A stretch of 8,067 bases of DNA from Rhodospirillaceae bacterium (GTDB lineage Bacteria > Pseudomonadota > Alphaproteobacteria > UBA9219): NCBI GenBank assembly GCA_003504035.1, contig DOBW01000163.1, forward strand, positions 1-8,067, given 5' to 3'. A model generated the notes under the pieces. It was not told the DNA's origin, ran no database searches, and saw only the letters and a program-made list of their open reading frames with translations. Made by a program: the position numbers and the translations under genes. Below are positions 5,796 through 8,067 of this stretch, one piece after another (the first letter of the stretch is position 1; the number at the start of each line of letters is the position of its first letter).

Positions 5796-6182
5796 ATGAT
5801 TAGTATGCGTTTAGCTCGCCATGGTGCCAAGAAGCGCCCCTATTATCACATCGTTGTCGCCGATGCGCGTTCACCTCGTGATGGCCGTTTCATCGAGCGT
5901 GTTGGTTCTTATAATCCTATGTTGAAAAGCGATCACGAAGACCGCGTCAAGCTTATCGAAGACCGCATCAAACATTGGCTTAGCGTTGGGGCACAGCCAA
6001 CCGATCGTGTCGCTCGATTTCTAGCCGATGCCAAACTTGGCCCTGCTTACAAACAGCGCACCACGCCCAAGCAATCGGCTCCACGCGCCAAAACGCAAGA
6101 GCGTTTGAGGGTTGAAGAAGAAACCAAAAAGGCCGCTACTGAAGCTGAGGCTCCCAAAGAAGCCAAAGCAAAAGAAGGCTAA
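5796..6182 (+). CDS. rpsP: 30S ribosomal protein uS16
   Basis: uS16 is an early-binding protein of the small subunit that stabilises the 5' domain of 16S rRNA. The core is clear: [57 protein letters not shown] (residues 4 to about 77). The ATG at 5796 has AAAGGG (5781-5786) nine bases upstream. The protein is 128 residues because of a charged Lys/Ala/Glu-rich tail from about residue 90 onward. Longer S16 tails are common in alphaproteobacteria, and this one echoes the tail on bL31 in the same window. It lies 9 bases before rimM in the conserved rpsP-rimM-trmD order. Confidence 0.97.
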   Translation: MISMRLARHGAKKRPYYHIVVADARSPRDGRFIERVGSYNPMLKSDHEDRVKLIEDRIKHWLSVGAQPTDRVARFLADAKLGPAYKQRTTPKQSAPRAKTQERLRVEEETKKAATEAEAPKEAKAKEG

Positions 6183-6191
6183 AAGAAAAAT

Positions 6192-6707
6192 ATGGCAGGG
6201 CCTTTAATCTGCGTAGGTATCCTTGCTGGCCCGCACGGTGTGCGGGGACAAGTGCGCCTACGCTCTTTAACGCAGGACCCTGCCGCTCTTTTCTCTTACG
6301 GCGCACTCACCGACAAGACGGGAGGACGCAGTTTCAAAATCAAAAAAGACGGCAAAAGCAAGGATTGCTTCATTGTCTCTATTGAAGGCATAGATGACCG
6401 AGATGCTGCCGAAAAGCTTAAAAAAACAGAGCTTTTTGTTGATCGCGCTGTCTTGCCGCCGCCTCAAGATGGCGAATATTATCTGACAGATCTTATCGGG
6501 CTTGAAGCCCGCAGTGAAAAAGAAGACATCACCGGCACCATCGAAAAAATCCATGATTATGGCGCAGGAATTTTTCTAGAAATTAAACCGCCACACGCGA
6601 AAAGTTTTATGCTGCCGTTTAAGGACGAATTTGTTCCAATGGTCGATATTGAAAAAGGGTTTGTGACGATTATCATCCCCGATGATTGGCTGAAGGAGGA
6701 AAAATGA
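6192..6707 (+). CDS. rimM: 16S rRNA processing factor RimM
   Basis: RimM binds uS19 and helps mature the 3' head domain of the 30S subunit. The 171-residue protein has the two expected parts. The N-terminal RimM beta-barrel carries the signature GPHGVRGQVR (13-22) and IEGIDDRDAAEKLKKTELFV (64-83). The C-terminal PRC-barrel carries EYYLTDLIGLEA (95-106), GTIEKIHDYGAG and PFKDEFVP (142-149). The ATG at 6192 follows the rpsP stop by 9 bases with only an A-rich, weak ribosome binding site, so translation may depend on ribosomes leaving rpsP. Its TGA overlaps the ATG of the next gene (ATGA at 6704-6707). Confidence 0.95.
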   Translation: MAGPLICVGILAGPHGVRGQVRLRSLTQDPAALFSYGALTDKTGGRSFKIKKDGKSKDCFIVSIEGIDDRDAAEKLKKTELFVDRAVLPPPQDGEYYLTDLIGLEARSEKEDITGTIEKIHDYGAGIFLEIKPPHAKSFMLPFKDEFVPMVDIEKGFVTIIIPDDWLKEEK

Positions 6708-7330
6708 AGAACACACACGTTCCTTATTTTTGCCAGTGGGAATCGCCTGAATGGGCCGAAGACATCGTGCTTGGCCGACGGGCAGCAAAAGACGATCCTC
6801 TATGGCCGCAATCTGGCGCAACAACGCAAGAAGAATATGCCCTTTGGGCCTATCATATGTGCGGTATGGCATGTCTTAAAATGGTGCTTGCACAAAGACA
6901 GAACAAAATTATCCCACTTGTGCATCTCGCACGTCAGGCAACTTGTTATGGCGGATACATCATCAAAAAAGATGAAGTTAAGGGTCTTATCTACGCGCCT
7001 TTTGTTGCGTTTGTGAGAGAAATTTTTGGGCTAGATTCGCATATTGAAGTGGGTAAAAATGCAAAGGATATTCCCGCGCTTTTGCAGGAAGGCTCTTTTT
7101 TCATAGCTTCGGTTCACCCCTTCATTCGCTGGCCGGAGCGCACACCGCCGCAAAAAGGCGGACATTTGGTCCTTGTCACCGCTGCCAACAACCATGAAAT
7201 TACTTTTCACAATCCGTCAGGGCATACATCGCAAGCACAAGAAAATGCAAAACTCCCTCTTGATACGTTTGATCGATTTTTCGCGGGACGTGGTATTTTA
7301 ATCAGGAAAGAGGAAAAAGAAAAAGCATGA
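6704..7330 (+). CDS. C39-like cysteine peptidase-fold protein between rimM and trmD
   Basis: The 208-residue protein resembles the C39-like peptidase families of papain fold. Visible candidates for the active site are Gln11 in VPYFCQWES (oxyanion hole), Cys53 in HMCGMACLKMVL at the start of the central helix, His154 in KGGHLVLVTA, and Asn170 in FHNPSG. All four sit in the order and context expected. There is no signal peptide or membrane segment, so it should be cytosolic. It lacks the ABC-transporter parts that bacteriocin-processing C39 domains are fused to. The start at 6704 has a perfect AAGGAGG (6693-6699). The frame can extend to 6686, but that would skip this site. It overlaps rimM by ATGA and trmD by ATGA (7327-7330), so it is co-translated with both. 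The substrate is unknown; it may cleave a peptide or act as an amidase. Confidence 0.8.
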   Translation: MKNTHVPYFCQWESPEWAEDIVLGRRAAKDDPLWPQSGATTQEEYALWAYHMCGMACLKMVLAQRQNKIIPLVHLARQATCYGGYIIKKDEVKGLIYAPFVAFVREIFGLDSHIEVGKNAKDIPALLQEGSFFIASVHPFIRWPERTPPQKGGHLVLVTAANNHEITFHNPSGHTSQAQENAKLPLDTFDRFFAGRGILIRKEEKEKA

Positions 7331-8067
7331 CCTCCCTGATTTCTTCTTGGCACGCACAAATCCTTACCCTTTTTCCTGATATGTTTCCCGGACCACTTGG
7401 TGCCGCCTTGGCAGGCAAAGCTTTGCAAGATGGTTTGTGGCAACTTGATGTTTTCAACATGCGTGATTTTGCAACAGATAAACACAAAACTGTCGATGAT
7501 ACGCCCTACGGCGGCGGTGCCGGTATGGTGCTACGCCCCGATATTGTGGCAACAGCCGTGCGCGCCGCTGAAAAAAAGTTTGGCGCCGCAACGCGAAAGA
7601 TTTATCTCTCACCGCGTGGAAAGCCGTTGAACCAAAACTTGGTCGAGGAGCTTGTCACGGCCCCATCTGTCCTTTTTCTTTGCGGGCGTTATGAAGGCGT
7701 TGACCAGCGCGTGCTGGAAGCCTGCGAGCTTGAAGAAGTTTCTTTGGGTGATTTTGTTTTAGCTGGTGGTGAAATCGCGGCCATGGCCATAATCGAAGCC
7801 TGTACGCGCTTGATTCCGGGCGTTATGGGTAATGATGCCACCACAGAAGAAGAAAGCTTTACGGACGGGCTTTTGGAATATCCACACTACACACGCCCCG
7901 CTTTGTGGGAAGATCGCGCTGTTCCTGAAGTCTTGCGCTCTGGCCATCATGAAAAGGTTAATGTATGGCGACGGGAGAAATCCGAGGCCTTAACCAGAGA
8001 AAAACGTCCCGATTTATGGGAATTATGGAAAAACAAAGCGAAGGCAGGAAAAAAGCAGCAAAAAGCT
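7327..8067 (+). CDS. trmD: tRNA (guanine-N1)-methyltransferase TrmD, 3' end cut by window
   Basis: TrmD methylates N1 of G37, next to the anticodon, using S-adenosylmethionine, which prevents +1 frameshifting. 247 codons are present with no stop before the window ends; since the family runs to about 230-260 residues, little is missing. The start reads MTSLISSWHAQILTLFPDMF. Family signatures are TPYGGGAGM (59-67), LCGRYEGVDQR (118-128) and LGDFVLAGGE (140-149), the last two forming the trefoil-knot SAM site. SFTDGLLEYPHYTRP follows, with the catalytic Asp at about residue 180, and then VPEVLRSGHHEKVNVWRREKS. The tail is Lys-rich. The ATG overlaps the stop of the C39-like gene, and AGAGGA lies shortly upstream. 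rplS is the usual next gene but is outside the window. Confidence 0.97.
   Translation, partial: MTSLISSWHAQILTLFPDMFPGPLGAALAGKALQDGLWQLDVFNMRDFATDKHKTVDDTPYGGGAGMVLRPDIVATAVRAAEKKFGAATRKIYLSPRGKPLNQNLVEELVTAPSVLFLCGRYEGVDQRVLEACELEEVSLGDFVLAGGEIAAMAIIEACTRLIPGVMGNDATTEEESFTDGLLEYPHYTRPALWEDRAVPEVLRSGHHEKVNVWRREKSEALTREKRPDLWELWKNKAKAGKKQQKA

Overview
The window looks like chromosomal DNA of an alphaproteobacterium. The strongest evidence is the ordered housekeeping run ffh - rpsP - rimM - (extra gene) - trmD on the + strand, together with a cysteine-free bL31 gene (rpmE) whose core reads like alphaproteobacterial L31. Base composition is moderate and stop codons follow the standard code (TGA ends rimM and the gene after it). 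I cannot name a genus.

Left part (1-1768). A possible last few codons of an upstream gene are followed by a strong bidirectional terminator hairpin (34-74). Then come a small, very basic protein of unknown function (177-566, +) and a converging 61-residue membrane protein (573-758, -). Next is a stand-alone FkbM-type SAM-dependent methyltransferase (893-1579, +), which usually acts on sugars, lipids or other small molecules.

Middle part (1769-2669). An 845-bp IS5-family element of the IS427 kind carries 15-bp imperfect terminal inverted repeats and a TA target duplication. Its transposase is dead as written: there is a TGA where the family has Trp, a frameshift at a G6 tract, and no normal start codon, although all three DDE residues are still encoded. 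Removing the element and one TA copy restores a continuous 28-codon reading frame (1720-1767 joined to 2616-2653). The element may therefore have broken a very small gene, or may have landed in a weak terminator. A second hairpin (2634-2669) serves as terminator for rpmE from the other strand.

Minus-strand pair (2691-4091). rpmE encodes bL31 with a long Lys/Ala/Pro-rich tail. Upstream of it lies an orphan periplasmic family 3 solute-binding protein with an N-terminal signal or anchor segment and no transporter genes beside it. A 135-bp gap with a long inverted repeat separates the two.

Right part (4092-8067). A divergent intergenic region holds a plausible promoter and three consecutive stem-loops in the presumed 5' leader of ffh. 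The operon then encodes the SRP GTPase Ffh, ribosomal protein uS16, the 16S maturation factor RimM, a C39-like cysteine-peptidase-fold protein, and the tRNA m1G37 methyltransferase TrmD (cut by the window end). The C39-like gene is the most unusual item. It sits between rimM and trmD, overlaps both by start/stop codons, and keeps what appears to be a complete Gln/Cys/His/Asn active site.
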